64,000 nt of DNA from Rhizophagus clarus (taxonomy: Eukaryota; Glomeromycota; Glomeromycetes; Glomerales; Glomeraceae): positions 186,001 to 250,000 of the forward strand of contig BLAL01000066.1 of assembly GCA_015698045.1 (NCBI GenBank), in the 5' to 3' direction. The position numbers and the translations under genes are program-made. How positions within the stretch are numbered: position 1 is the stretch's first letter; every line of letters begins with the position of its first letter. The notes beneath the pieces are model-generated. The model worked only from the letters and a program-made list of their open reading frames with translations. It was not told where the DNA came from and ran no database searches. Below, one piece after another: positions 11,640 to 22,046 of the stretch.

Positions 11640-12332
11640 TTAGGATTTGAGATAATAAATGTCTGGCCTATTTATATATTTTTTGTGGGTAGAATATCGG
11701 TCATTTTTTTTCCTTCTAGCCTCCGATCGTACAGCCAGCCTTTGGAGATGCCAATCTCTAGCCTGAATATATTGCTCAGCTTTTTCCTGTGTATTTCGTA
11801 ACTTTTTCATAATAATAAACCACATAATTGCGATCAGAAGAAAAAGTATTATTGAAAAGGGAAGTATATATGACAATAATTTGTCGAGGTCAGTTTTTGA
11901 ATTCACGCTACTCTCCTCGCCTTGAAAAGGCCTATCCGGGATGCCTATAACTGAAGAAGTGCTAGAGGGTCTCAAAGATACTGGGTCTTCTGGCTCATCA
12001 TTTTTTCCGCCATGCGAAGCGCCTATTGGCCCACTTTTTACATGGGAATCTGACCGATTATTCTTACCGGAATATCCTGGAACCAATAAATTAATCACAG
12101 ACTGAAGCGACTTCACTTCCTCTGATTTTGCAAAGTTATCGGCTTTGGCTTTGGTGAGAGATATTTCTGTACAAGCACTTTGGGAGACAAGTTTGGAGTT
12201 TTCAACCTTTAACCGCCTATTCTCATCATTGAGATTTATATATTCGCTCCGCAACCTAGCATTATAACCTCGAATTTTGGATGAGTCTTGCAAGATGCGG
12301 TATATCTCCTTTTCAAGATCATACGTTCCCAT
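11640..12332 (-). CDS. Coiled-coil protein with one C-terminal membrane segment
   Basis: The 230-aa ORF starts at ATG 12330-12332. Residues 1-85 look like a coiled coil (heptad-rich, e.g. LNDENRRLKVENSKL). A polar, Ser/Pro-rich linker follows, then a strongly hydrophobic stretch near residues 155-177 (ILPFSIILFLLIAIMWFIIM), and a basic cytosolic-type tail (RSEARRKKNDR). There is no N-terminal signal peptide, so a single-anchor membrane protein is likely; topology is uncertain. It sits between the polymerase and the Gag block, all genes from here to 16656 except the HTH relic being on the minus strand. Function unknown; a membrane-anchored virion or envelope-type protein is speculative. Confidence 0.6.
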   Translation of the reverse strand: MGTYDLEKEIYRILQDSSKIRGYNARLRSEYINLNDENRRLKVENSKLVSQSACTEISLTKAKADNFAKSEEVKSLQSVINLLVPGYSGKNNRSDSHVKSGPIGASHGGKNDEPEDPVSLRPSSTSSVIGIPDRPFQGEESSVNSKTDLDKLLSYILPFSIILFLLIAIMWFIIMKKLRNTQEKAEQYIQARDWHLQRLAVRSEARRKKNDRYSTHKKYINRPDIYYLKS

Positions 12333-12620
12333 TTATTTACATTGGCCATAAACTGTAAAAAAACTTTTCATATTTTTTTGTTAGAGAACAATTACAATAA
12401 ATATAGAATGAATACGAAGGATATCGATCATTTTTTATTATTATCTTAGATAGCATATTAGAATGTATTCTACCCATCTAAAACAATAAATTATGCTTTC
12501 TAACGTCTCCTCTCATCCTAAAACAATAATTATTGAATTCTAATTTTTATTATCCATCTAAAACGATAAATATTGATTTCTTATATTTTTTATATATCTA
12601 AATACATCATCTAAAAATAT

Positions 12621-13268
12621 ATGAGGAGTATGTCTACCTCGATTCTAAAAACCCATTATCGGCGGAGTGCCACTATTTTAACACCTGAGCAGATCGAAGG
12701 AATTAGACATCTTAAAAATAAAGTTCCGGTATATATGATAGTAAAGGAGTATCATATTAATAAAAATCGTGTTCATGATATATAGAATGATTGTGAGCGT
12801 TCACAGCAAAATGGAAATCACTTTTTCGAGGAGCTTAGAAAGGTACAATCCATCTAATCAGTCCCTCCTTCAGAGAATAGTCCCCAAGATAAAGAAAATA
12901 ACCATTCACCAATTTTGGGATCTTTAAAGTCGTTAGACGAGTCAATTTCAAGGGAAATATCTTGTCCCTCTATGACCCCTTCATTTCTCGAGTCCATTGA
13001 GACGGATGGGTCCCCCTTGGATCGTGTACATGAAAAGCAAAAAAAGAAAAAGAAGTCATCGAGACCCAAACCCGTCTAAAGTTCTAACTTACCTGAGATT
13101 TCAACCGAAGGTTCTTACCAAAATTCCTTACTAGATGTTTCGTATGATCTAATTGCTTCAATTGAAAAAAATAATATAGAAGCTGAAGAAGCTATACACG
13201 AATCAGAAAAGTGCCTAGCTCGTAACTCATCTTTCAGCCCAGTATATTCATCAAAAGTACTTCACTAA
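12621..13268 (+). pseudogene. HTH (homeodomain-like) DNA-binding protein relic with three in-frame stops
   Basis: A single frame from ATG 12621 to TAA 13266-13268 is broken only by TAG 12783-12785, TAA 12855-12857 and TAA 13077-13079. The N-terminal region (LTPEQIEGIRHLKNKVPVYM then YHINKNRVHDI) looks like a helix-turn-helix of the transposase/homeodomain-like type. The first stop sits where such domains often have Trp, and the other two fit CAA-to-TAA changes. The rest is Ser-rich with a basic tract (EKQKKKKKSS). It may have been a DNA-binding regulator of the element. Coding is supported by frame continuity across 215 codons rather than by a known homolog. Confidence 0.55.
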
Positions 13269-13380
13269 GCCAGAATTCATGGTTAACATGGAAAAAAGGA
13301 TCGGAGGTTTTTATTAATCTTAATTAATTTAGCTTCGGAAATGAGAGTATCATACAACATTTTTTCGAGCTCTTCATAGC

Positions 13381-14231
13381 TCACTTTTTTTTTAATGTCT
13401 CATCCACACCCAAGTCCTGAGAAATCTTGTCCGGAGCTGGCAGATCATCACATTCGGGAGTAGTCCTCACACAATTCACCTCGAGCTTGTTCTTGACCTT
13501 ATGCATAGTGACCGGAATAATATAATTTTTTCCATTCAGAGAGATCTTTAGCTCATTGGTATCCCAATCCATTGCGCATTTATATTTCTTCAAGAGTTGG
13601 TTAGAAAATATTAGGGTTGGCTTATGATAATCTACAACTATAAAATCTTCGTAAATAGTAAGCCCCAGAGCTAAAGTAATTGGTAAATTTCGGACAATAC
13701 CAATAGATTCAATAGGGACAGTAGCGACACCGCTAAGGTCATGTTTTTCAGATTCATCTATTTTAGCGTTAACACGAACAACAATATTCTTTGTTATAAT
13801 CGGAGGCTCCGCCCCGGAGTCAAGAGTCATGGCTGGAATCTTTAAGCGTTTGATTTTGCACTTTACAGTAGCAACACTCATTTTCAGCTCCTTCTTCTTG
13901 ACGAAATCGATCTCCATAGGACCATCTAAAGACTCCTCTTCTTGACTAGACTCATCCGAAAATAAATCATTGGAAGATGCCGATGTGTCATTTTGACTGG
14001 AGGCACGCTCCATAGGAACCACTATCTGTTTGGACGTAATGAGACTGGAATCTTGGAAAAAATGTGGGGGAAAATTAGTTTAAGCTCACTATGAAGGACT
14101 TTACGAATAATCTCCTCTAGTGGTATTTTTCTCAGCTTGGCACTAGAGATCTCTTTAGAGGATAATTTCTCGGATTCACTCTCCTTCTTTACTTTTTTTT
14201 GACTTAGATATATAGACATCAAGAATGCCAT
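13381..14231 (-). CDS. Retropepsin-like aspartic protease (Gag-Pro type), frameshifted
   Basis: Two overlapping minus frames (14231-14022 and about 14085-13381) follow the Gag frame. The second contains LKIPAMTLDSGAEPPIITK, with the DSGA signature of retroviral-type aspartic proteases, then ALGLTIYEDFIVVDYHKPTL. The first frame is a short charged linker ending in TAG, overlapping the Gag end; an A8 run near 14188 is a plausible slippage site between Gag and this linker. Retropepsins act as homodimers to process Gag polyproteins. Whether the frames are joined by programmed frameshifting or simply broken cannot be told from the sequence. It is directly downstream of Gag, as in LTR retroelements. 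Confidence 0.6.
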
Positions 14232-16656
14232 CAGAATCGGAAGAATCAGAAGAACTTGTATCAGAATCGGAACTATCGCTAGATGAGGTATCGTCTGAAG
14301 AAGAATCTGAATCTGGTTCTATAGCGAGATTGACCTTACCTTTCTTCGACTTCTTGCTTTTCTTTTTCTTATTTCGAGGGCACTTACGGGAAGTGTGTCC
14401 AAATCTACCGCACTTAGTACATTTCTTAATAGCACTTCTAACCACAGATTTGATAGCATTTATTTTGGCACTATTTAGTGTCATGCCAGCCATACTATCA
14501 GTAATATCATCCACAGGATCATCCCCAGAATCATAATAATAATCATCATTGGCTCCTCTTGCTATATCTTTCAAAAAACGTATAACAGCACGATCTTCTG
14601 CTTTCTTATCGACTGATTTTTTACTATTATCCAGAGTTTTAGACGCTCGAGTCAAAGTCTCTTGAAAGGATTTAGCTAAGGCCTGTAAATCAGCCTTAGT
14701 GATATTTTCCTGACTAGAAGAAGATAACGGTGATTGATTTGGCGCCGATTGTTGTAATGCCTGGATCCTACTATTTACAATCCTATCAACATCTTCTGTA
14801 GTGATACTCTGATGGGAAGGTACTTTTAGCTTTGTTTTAGAAACTGGCTGGTTATAAATATCTTCACCCAAAAGCAAATTATTTCTTTTCGTTTCAATCT
14901 CTTTCAATGTTTCAATCAATTCATCATTTAAAGGTCTGTTTAAACCCAGTCGCTTCATTTCCAACTTGTTTTCGGAAGACAAACCACGTATAAATTGTAT
15001 TCTTTTTTCACGATCAGATATTCGAGCCCAGCTAGCATATTTATTTATCTTTCTATAGTAATTTCTAACTGAATCAGATCCTTGAGTCAGGGTACCAAAG
15101 ATCAACTCCTGTTGCTCTCGAACAACTGTAGGATAATTCCTTTTAAACCAATAGATGACCTGACTAATATTGATATCAGGAAGAACTATATGGTTATTAT
15201 TATTTAAAACTCCATTCAGTGCATTAGTTGCTGTACCAGCGTCTACAGGACACCCCCCAGCAAGAGACCAATCCTCATCCGTATGAACATTATGTGCCAG
15301 GATAACTGTAGCGCCAGTAGCTCCAGCCGGCAATCCTGGTGGTGGAGTACCATCAGGCGCATTAATCATGGCGGCCGTTATGTTAGCATTATTTAGGGCC
15401 ACTACGGCAGCCATATTTGCTAAAGCATTCCCACATCTTACATGATTCAATCGCCATTTTTTACCTTTAAGCTTATCTTCAGCCCAACGTGATGCCTCAT
15501 CTGTCAAGCAGGACCAGAATAGCTCTAAAGCTCTCTGTTTGCCAGCTGGATTACTAGTAGCAATGTTGGCCGCCGTAAGATAGAGTCTGTAGTCTTTTAC
15601 GAATTCATCTATATCTTCATCCGCTCTACCTGAGAATCTTTTTGGTGCATATCCTGCCATCCCTAAATGTGGAAGATTGTTTTGTAATGCGAATATTTGT
15701 CCCTGCAAAATTAAATTATTCTGGCGTTCTGCTTGGGTCTTATTTTTCTATTTCTCATATCGCTCATAGAGCCTGTCCTGATTATACTCTAATAAAGCCA
15801 CATCCCCTCTGCTTCGCTGTAGGTGATGAGCATTTCGCTGATATAGTAATTGTAAGGCAAATTTTTCTTGTACAAGTGTACCTATACGGGTTTGCTTTCT
15901 TGTCATCCTATCTAACAATCTGTTAACCTGATTTCGGCCATTAGTTCGCAACTGATGAAGGTCAGCAATAACCGTTTGTTCTACCCCTTCAGCATTTTGC
16001 CTTCGTATAATTTCATTATCCTGCTCAGCTTCTGCATCATATCGCCTCTGTTGCTCATTTATCAAGTCTCGTTGTAAATCAGCATATTTTTGGCGAATTT
16101 GTCTTGTCGACCTTTTAACTTGATTCGCCAAGATTGCTCTAGTTGTTGTTGTATTATTTACAAATCCATCTATGGCATTCACTAGCTCTATTATTGTGGC
16201 CATATTTTCATCTGAATTATATAAATCTGGAGAATTCCCTCGCTCTGGAGAATTTTTCCGTGATGAGATGTTCTTGATCCGACATCTCAATTTCTCCACC
16301 TGCTCTTCAGATTCTACTATCTGTTTTTCTAAAGAAGAGATATATTTTTCCCTATCTCGTATATCCTTCCTTGCTTGATATAGCTGATTCTTTAGGCTGG
16401 AAATTTCAGACTTTAGCTCTTTTATCTCTTCTTCTGAAGCATTCTCAAGACGCTCTATTTCCCTACTGAGATCGTAAATTTCTTGTTCACATCGGGAATA
16501 ATCCCGCTCCAGCTCTCTGATCCTTCTTTCATTTTGGCGATTATTATCAACTTCTATTTGCAATTCACTATGGAGATGATAGTTCTCCTCCTCCAGCTCA
16601 GCTTTATATTCTTCACATGCTCTTCTCTGCCTTGGATAAGGCCTCTGAAATGCCAT
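14176..16656 (-). pseudogene. Coiled-coil plus Gag-like protein with zinc knuckle, one in-frame TAG
   Basis: From ATG 16654-16656 the frame encodes about 300 residues of coiled coil (ELEEENYHLHSELQIE...). It meets TAG at 15748-15750 and continues in frame for 13 codons into a 510-codon Gag-like segment. That segment has PKRFSGRADEDIDEFVKDY (Gag-pre/capsid-like), a GSDSVRNYYRKINKY...FIRGLSSENKLE capsid C-terminal-like region and a CCHC knuckle (CTKCGRFGHTSRKC, near 14365-14410). A Ser/Asp-rich tail and KKKKSKKSKK follow. Frame continuity suggests one ancestral gene of about 825 codons with a CAG-to-TAG change. Gag proteins bind nucleic acid and self-assemble, so this could serve as a structural protein of the element. 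Confidence 0.7.
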
Positions 16657-16685
16657 TCTTTTTTGTGATTATAAAAGAGAATTGA
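16657..16685. promoter_or_regulatory. 29-bp divergent start region
   Basis: Only 29 bp separate the ATG of the coiled-coil-Gag gene (minus) from the ATG of the integrase (plus). Promoter elements for the two must overlap each other's coding sequence or be shared. Confidence 0.5.
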
Positions 16686-17921
16686 ATGAGCCAACCTCAA
16701 ATTTTGATAGATCCCGATGAAGCTCAGAGAATTGAAAGAAATATTATATTACGTGAAATATATTATCACCCAACTGGCTATCATTCCAACCCTAAATCTT
16801 TGAGAGATGCATGTAAAAAAGAGGGGTACCGATTCCGCCTAAGTGAATGCAAAGATTTTTTAGAAAATCAAGAGTTATACCAGACTAATAAAACCTCTCC
16901 AAAATACATCCCTAGAGTCAGCTATGGGCGGATAACACGCCCCAACTGTGTACACCAGTGCGATATACTATTTCTCACTCATGATTACTTTATAGGTAAA
17001 AAATATAAAGCAGTACTTAACATTATAGACTGCGCTTCCCGATATAAAGCTTCTGTTCCGCTTACATCTAAAAATAGTTCAGAAGTTGCTAGAGCATTTA
17101 GGAAGGTATATGGTGCTCAAAATAATCCATTGACCTGGCCAAAGCTTCTACAATGTGATGGAGGTCGTGAATTTATGGGTGAAACCTCCAGATTATTGCA
17201 AGAGCATAATGTCACAATTCGAGTGGTCGGTCCATATTCCCATCGAGGTCTTGCATTTGTGGAGCGTTTCAATCAAACACTCTCGAAGATTCTATACAAG
17301 ATCCAGTATACTATTGAATCAATATCTTCCGATCCTAAACTAATAAGAGCATGGGTTAGATTTCTACCAGTAGTTATTAATTATCTAAATAACTATCCCA
17401 CGCGCCTTATTCGAGAACCGGGATCAGAAAAATGGGGACTTGAACCTGTGAAAGCAATTGCTTTAGAACAAGTCGAATCTAGACCATCTACAAAATATAA
17501 GCGCCCAGTTGGAAAAGATGAAATAATGTTAAAGAAAGGTGATACTGTCCGTTACTTACTTGCCAATGCGGAATGGGAAGGGGGTATGGAGAATCAAAAG
17601 CGAGCAACTGATCCCACCTTTAGTCCAAGTCTTCATAAAATCCGAAAAGTGGTTGTCATTAAGAATGAACCAGTTTTATATTATCTTGGAAGTGATGATG
17701 ATGGATTTGTTCCAAAGCGAGGATTTATAAGAGAGGAGCTCATGTTAATAGCTGATTCAGAAAGGGTTGGTCGTCCACCTCGAAGCATATTATCCGTACA
17801 TATCGCATATGGTTCTCTTACTAATAGCGAGTTAGATCAAGCCTACCAATATGCCAGAAAGCGAGGTGGCCGATGTCTAGGAACGACTGGACGAATAAAT
17901 GGTCATAACATATATCTTTGA
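16686..17921 (+). CDS. Retroviral-type (Polinton) DDE integrase
   Basis: Intact 411-aa ORF from ATG 16686. The catalytic core has Asp93 (HQCDILFL), Asp158 ([10 protein letters not shown]) and Glu193 (FVERFNQTL), with 34 residues between the second Asp and the Glu, close to the canonical D,D(35)[19 protein letters not shown] is typical rve-family sequence. A C-terminal segment ([12 protein letters not shown]...) resembles the SH3-like DNA-binding domain. I did not see a clear N-terminal HHCC zinc finger. It should cut and join element ends and create the 5-6 bp target duplication. It is one of the few core genes of Element 1 with no interruption. Confidence 0.88.
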   Translation: MSQPQILIDPDEAQRIERNIILREIYYHPTGYHSNPKSLRDACKKEGYRFRLSECKDFLENQELYQTNKTSPKYIPRVSYGRITRPNCVHQCDILFLTHDYFIGKKYKAVLNIIDCASRYKASVPLTSKNSSEVARAFRKVYGAQNNPLTWPKLLQCDGGREFMGETSRLLQEHNVTIRVVGPYSHRGLAFVERFNQTLSKILYKIQYTIESISSDPKLIRAWVRFLPVVINYLNNYPTRLIREPGSEKWGLEPVKAIALEQVESRPSTKYKRPVGKDEIMLKKGDTVRYLLANAEWEGGMENQKRATDPTFSPSLHKIRKVVVIKNEPVLYYLGSDDDGFVPKRGFIREELMLIADSERVGRPPRSILSVHIAYGSLTNSELDQAYQYARKRGGRCLGTTGRINGHNIYL

Positions 17922-17957
17922 TCTTGTGAAAATGGAGTGCATCAATAGGAGTATCCG

Positions 17958-18341
17958 TTGAAATATATCATAAAAAAATTCGAGTGGTGCCCTTTATGTC
18001 ATCATTCAAGCAGTGAACGCCAATGCAAATATATTTTTGAGGATCTGTTAGGGAAGAAATTTCCATCCTGCAGACCATCATTCTTAAATGGAATGCATCT
18101 TGATGGATATAACAAAGAGTTGCGTCTTGCTTTCAAATACCAGGGTCCCCAACACTATCATCACAATAGTTTCTATCATCAGAGAAGTGAAAGTCTAAAA
18201 ACCCAAAGTCAGCGCGATCAGAAGAAGCGGGACATATGCAAGAAACAAAAAATATGTCTCATTGAAGTTCCCTATACATGTGACCTTTTCCTTTTCATTA
18301 AGCATACTCTCATTGAGAAAGGATTCTTATTAAAGCAATAA
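17958..18341 (+). pseudogene. Zinc-ribbon plus restriction-like endonuclease, 5'-truncated
   Basis: The frame [14 protein letters not shown] (zinc-binding) is followed by a nuclease core: [40 protein letters not shown]. Related cores, including the one at 60977-61627, show E in the position that is K here (LALEVQGAQH versus [10 protein letters not shown]). This suggests loss of a PD-(D/E)XK-type catalytic Glu. The frame lacks an ATG; upstream in-frame sequence hits TAG about 12 nt before. It lies 36 bp downstream of the integrase and 66 bp before the ATPase on the same strand. Probably a dead remnant of a Vsr/homing-type nuclease. Confidence 0.6.
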
Positions 18342-18407
18342 GTCGCATGATTTGGGAAATAATGTTCAGACATTTTATAGTATATAGTAATTCAGTGGCC
18401 TATCAAA

Positions 18408-19145
18408 ATGAGAAGAATGGAATATTATATTTATCATCTCGATGAGATTAAAAGTATGAAGAACATCAATCACCCTGCAAGTCCTGCATTTCCTTTTCGT
18501 CTATTAATCTGCGGTGGATCTGATAGTGGAAAGACCAATATGATCCTTAATCTTCTTCTTGGTAATAAAATCCAGCGATTACATAAGAAAAGAAAAGGAG
18601 AAAAATATGTCAAGAATGATGATCTAGTCCTTATCGGGAAGCATATTCATGAACCGAAATGGACATTGGTCAAAAAGTGTTATAAGATATTTGCAAATGC
18701 TCCAGAAGCGACTCGGGAGAATGTTACATTTCAGGCATTAAAGGTGAACGCTATTCCAGATGTAACTAAGTTTTCCTCAGATAGAAATACAGTTGTTGTA
18801 TTTGAAGACCTTTGCGCTGAATTAAAAAAGATTCAGGATCAGATTGTCCCATATTTCATTAGCGGATGACATCAAGGAATATCGAGTATATATGTGAGTC
18901 AGAAGTATACGCAAACTCCTAAAATAATCCGTGAAAATATTACGCATTTAGCCCTATGTCGAGGGAGTGGTAGTCGGGACGATATTAGCCGTATTGTGCA
19001 TCAATACACAGATAACCCCAAAAAAGCATCCAAGATTATTGACAAGCACCTGCGAGATCGAAATTTTGTGGTCTTCGATTTCACTAAACCAGTAGACGAT
19101 CCATTAGCGATTAGACTGGGTTGGGATGCGCCATTAAAATTTTGA
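18408..19145 (+). pseudogene. A32/FtsK-HerA-like packaging ATPase, one in-frame TGA
   Basis: ATG 18408. Walker A is GGSDSGKTN (about residues 37-45) and Walker B VVVFEDL (near 18795-18815). TGA at 18867-18869 interrupts the frame right after YFISG and before HQGISSIYVSQKY; related ATPases usually have Arg-His here (GRH), so CGA-to-TGA is the natural reading. The frame then continues to TGA 19143-19145 with a typical C-terminal region. Polintons and many large DNA viruses use this ATPase to pump DNA into capsids. The last 12 bases overlap tail-to-tail with the gene at 19134-19691. A short homologous scrap of its Walker B region occurs at 56400-56441 in Element 2. Confidence 0.8.
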
Positions 19146-19691
19146 AGCTGAATGAATAGAATCTGACTTCATAGATGCCAGCTCTTTTTCTGCCTCCTGC
19201 ACCTGCAACTTTAGGTCCCAAATTTCGCCTCGCAATTTCTTATTCGCATTATTCCGCTCCCTATATTCATTTTCTATATCTAGCATAAATTTCTCAAAAG
19301 TTTGTCTATAATCGAGCAGGTGCTGGGATAGTACTTTAAACTCATTCACCACTCGACGATTATTCTCCTCTTCATGATTACAGGCACTATTGTCCGTTTG
19401 GACTCCGCTATCTACAACGTATAAAGCTGGTAATGCTGGGGAAACATTACATTCTGGCCAGCTTCGGGGACGCAATACTTTTTTCTGAGCCATATTTCTG
19501 CGTTTCCTATTTAATGAATTCTCATAAACCTCTAATGTATGCCTCAAATATCCTTCAATTCGTTCAGACTTCTCAGAAATAGCTTCTAATGGGACAGGAT
19601 CTTTGGAGTGGTGTAGAAGTCTTTCACACGCTCTCTTGACAAGACTTTTGGGTAGTCTATCAATAATATATTTATAGTCAGAATGGAACAT
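19134..19691 (-). CDS. Hypothetical coiled-coil protein
   Basis: 185-aa ORF from ATG 19689-19691. The N-terminus is helical and basic (LPKSLVKRACERLLHH), a middle linker is Pro/Ser-containing, and residues about 125-180 form a coiled coil (KFMLDIENEYRERNNANKKL). I do not recognise a family. It overlaps the ATPase end tail-to-tail and is divergent from the small ORF at 19726, 34 bp away. The position next to integrase and ATPase suggests an element-specific, possibly structural role, but this is inference from context. Confidence 0.5.
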   Translation of the reverse strand: MFHSDYKYIIDRLPKSLVKRACERLLHHSKDPVPLEAISEKSERIEGYLRHTLEVYENSLNRKRRNMAQKKVLRPRSWPECNVSPALPALYVVDSGVQTDNSACNHEEENNRRVVNEFKVLSQHLLDYRQTFEKFMLDIENEYRERNNANKKLRGEIWDLKLQVQEAEKELASMKSDSIHSASKF

Positions 19692-19725
19692 TTTATTAGA
19701 TATAATTTGCGCAAAAAAAGTTTGT

Positions 19726-19971
19726 ATGCAAAATTCATCTATAGTTGATAGGTACTATTTTTACGCGCTTATATCGCGGATTGCGTCATATCTGGAAGGA
19801 GATTGGTTAGGCTCTGATCGCGTGATCATTGGAGGTAGATCATGCAATAAGCATTTTACAATTTTACTAGGCGATCATGTATGTAAATTATATAGCTATT
19901 TATTTCGCAAAAAAATAAACTATAAGTTGTGTTTGGCTAAATATGGGGGGAGGTCAATAGAAGTAGAGTAA
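19726..19971 (+). CDS. Small hypothetical protein
   Basis: 81-aa ORF with an ATG start at 19726, composition plausible for a folded protein (ISRIASYLEGDWLGSDRVII, CKLYSYLFRKK). No family recognised. It is divergent from the coiled-coil gene and convergent with the 331-aa gene. Could be a remnant of a larger gene. Confidence 0.35.
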   Translation: MQNSSIVDRYYFYALISRIASYLEGDWLGSDRVIIGGRSCNKHFTILLGDHVCKLYSYLFRKKINYKLCLAKYGGRSIEVE

Positions 19972-20077
19972 ATCACCAATTTGAAACAGTCCTCGCCGAA
20001 GCTTCATACTATAGAAGATGTGGGCTGGACTCCTATATAATACTAATGATCAGTTGAAAGATATAAGTCTATTTTCT

Positions 20078-21073
20078 TCATGCATTTTTTCGTATATTAT
20101 CGAAGTATGCTTTAACAAGATCATCCAAAGTAGTACTGCTAGAAATATTAGATATCTTTAATCGATCGTTCCAAAGATTTCTAAACTCAGGTGCAGTATA
20201 TTTGGATTGTATTTGATTTCTTACTATGGCTAATCTATCAGATAATTGGCGTCTCTTATGCTTTGAATAACTTATATAATCATAAAATTGATCTAGCGGG
20301 ACATTATAAGGTCTATATGATCCATTAATAGAATACCATATATCCAAGTTTACAGTGCAATAAATTTCTCTACTAGGCATGTCAAGAAACTTTTTTTTCC
20401 TAGGAGTATTATCATTTCTAACCGCCTCCCAAACTTGTTTTGCTAATGAAATGGGCCTCTTCCTATAATTTCTATAAGCTCTTTGGATAAGCCGAGCACT
20501 TCCATCTTCAGTTTTAGCTTTAGAACATTCGTTATCCCAATGATGTTTCATCAAGTCTTCAGGCTCAATCTCATACCCATATCTTCCCCATCCAGCAAAA
20601 TATGTCTTTTTCGGCTTTACATCAGGGATCTTTGCCAATTTCCAACAATCGAAACAAATAGCCATTTTGCTATTATGAATATTAGGTCTATGATAACCAA
20701 TGACAAGTTCTTTCACTTCATAGGTAGAATAATATGTCTTTGTTATTCCTTGCCTAGATGATCCGAAAAGGCAGAATAGATGATAATAGCTTTCATAGCC
20801 TTCAGCAATTAATACTTGCAAAGTGTTTCTTACACGAATAGCCCATTGCTGTGGAGTTTCATACAAACCAATAATAGATAAATTATCATATATTTTTTCA
20901 ACCTCAATCATCTTTTCGAATTTATCGGGAAATTGATATCTATTTCTAATATACTCTATATCATATCCAGGGCGAAGATTGATGGGTTTAGGCACGGTTT
21001 TATTATAATATTTGTCTATAATTATCCCAATCCACTTATTAGGCCTTGGTCTGTTAATATAAGTTCCTGACAT
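20078..21073 (-). CDS. Uncharacterised 331-aa protein with IQ-like motif
   Basis: Intact ORF from ATG 21071-21073. The N-terminus starts MSGTYINRPRPNKWIGIIID. The middle is rich in aromatic residues with ICFDCWKL and HHWDNECSK, which could coordinate a metal. Residues about 206-222 (ARLIQRAYRNYRKRPISL) resemble an IQ motif, known for calmodulin-type binding. The C-terminal part is helical. I do not recognise it as a jelly-roll capsid protein, although its intactness and central position make it a candidate for a structural gene worth structure prediction. The upstream region has repeated GATTTATAACGATTTATA copies. Confidence 0.65.
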   Translation of the reverse strand: MSGTYINRPRPNKWIGIIIDKYYNKTVPKPINLRPGYDIEYIRNRYQFPDKFEKMIEVEKIYDNLSIIGLYETPQQWAIRVRNTLQVLIAEGYESYYHLFCLFGSSRQGITKTYYSTYEVKELVIGYHRPNIHNSKMAICFDCWKLAKIPDVKPKKTYFAGWGRYGYEIEPEDLMKHHWDNECSKAKTEDGSARLIQRAYRNYRKRPISLAKQVWEAVRNDNTPRKKKFLDMPSREIYCTVNLDIWYSINGSYRPYNVPLDQFYDYISYSKHKRRQLSDRLAIVRNQIQSKYTAPEFRNLWNDRLKISNISSSTTLDDLVKAYFDNIRKNA

Positions 21074-21464
21074 ATTAAACGATTTATAACGATTTATAAC
21101 GATTTATAGCAATTTAATGTTTTATAGTGTTTAAACGATTTTAAAAGACCAATAGTAATTTATAGCAATATTATACACTATAATAAATCCGAATTCATTT
21201 TTATTCCTCCCCAGTTCCCTGTCAGTTCCTCGATAGTTCTAGGAGAGTTCCAGGAACTATAGTAAGAAGAAAGGATTAGTTTGCGGATCCCTCATGATTT
21301 TATTTATTCGATAAGCACATTTATGAATTAAAAAAAGAGAAAGGCCCGGAACTTTATTATTATATATATATGCGGATCTCTTAAGGGTCTATTTACATAT
21401 CAAATTTATTTCAGAGAATGTGAACCGAGTTCACAATGTCACGTGTATGGCGCAGTAAATAATA
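21074..21464. other. Gene-free stretch with short direct repeats
   Basis: Immediately upstream of the 331-aa gene the 11-mer CGATTTATAAC recurs (21083-21115). At about 21210-21260 a run of AGTTCC/GGAACT motifs (CAGTTCCCTGTCAGTTCC) recalls the GGAACT motifs of the TIR (about 6340-6365). No gene is visible. Confidence 0.45.
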
Positions 21465-21716
21465 TTATTTCGCAAACTTGACCAAGATATGGTCGATATC
21501 ATCCTGGCTTAATTTTGCTATAGTTGATACTGAGAAAGATTTAATCCTTTGAATCATATGCTCTCCTATTTCACTAAAAAGATCATAAATCTTTAGAGCC
21601 CATTCTCCAAAATTATAATACGATTTGATGACATCTCGTTTTGCAATCTCCTCCTGCCCTTCCATATTAATGATTGAATTGTACAAATCAAAGAAATCCC
21701 CAGTTCCCTCTTCCAT
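21465..21716 (-). pseudogene. Internally deleted fragment of the coiled-coil family (cf. 26369-27928)
   Basis: 83-aa ORF. Its C-terminal KIYDLFSEIGEHMIQRIKSF then IAKLSQDDIDHIL matches KNIYTLFKGIGIDKI...ISRLTDAQIQNI in the protein at 26369-27928 and KIYKLLEKIGLDKIQYIKSY...KFTNDEIQKI at 59009-60640. The N-terminal FFDLYNSIINMEGQEEIAKR part joins abruptly, suggesting an internal deletion. It sits just downstream of the REase-kinase gene on the same strand. Confidence 0.5.
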
Positions 21717-21821
21717 AACTTCGGAATCCTGAGATGTTTCAGAGGATAATTCTTCGATAATTTTTTAGCGTACCTGATACTTTCTCATGTTCGGGGAAAA
21801 AAATAGAAGTACTGGTAACTT

Positions 21822-22046
21822 ATGAGTAATTAATATGTCGCACAAACAGATCTAGTCACGTCACGAATATAAATTCTATAGACTGTCATTACTGAATAAT
21901 CTGTAATAAAATTCATGTATTTATTTATTAGTAGTTATGCTAATGATTTAATATTTTAATATAGCGGAAGTTGCAATGTGTTTTTATTTACATATACAGT
22001 ATTAATTATTACATATATTTTCACTACAAAGTCATTAATAATAATA
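21822..22046. promoter_or_regulatory. TTAATATGTCGCACA motif site
   Basis: TTAATATGTCGCACA at about 21830-21845 recurs at 31369-31384 and, reverse-complemented, at 56508-56523. The core also occurs near 32181, 61774 and 62017. Always intergenic. Role unknown. Confidence 0.4.

Noticed and set aside
14225-14536. Plus-strand Ser/Glu-rich frame opposite the Gag gene
   Set aside because: Antisense shadow of the Gag Ser/Asp tail and zinc knuckle.
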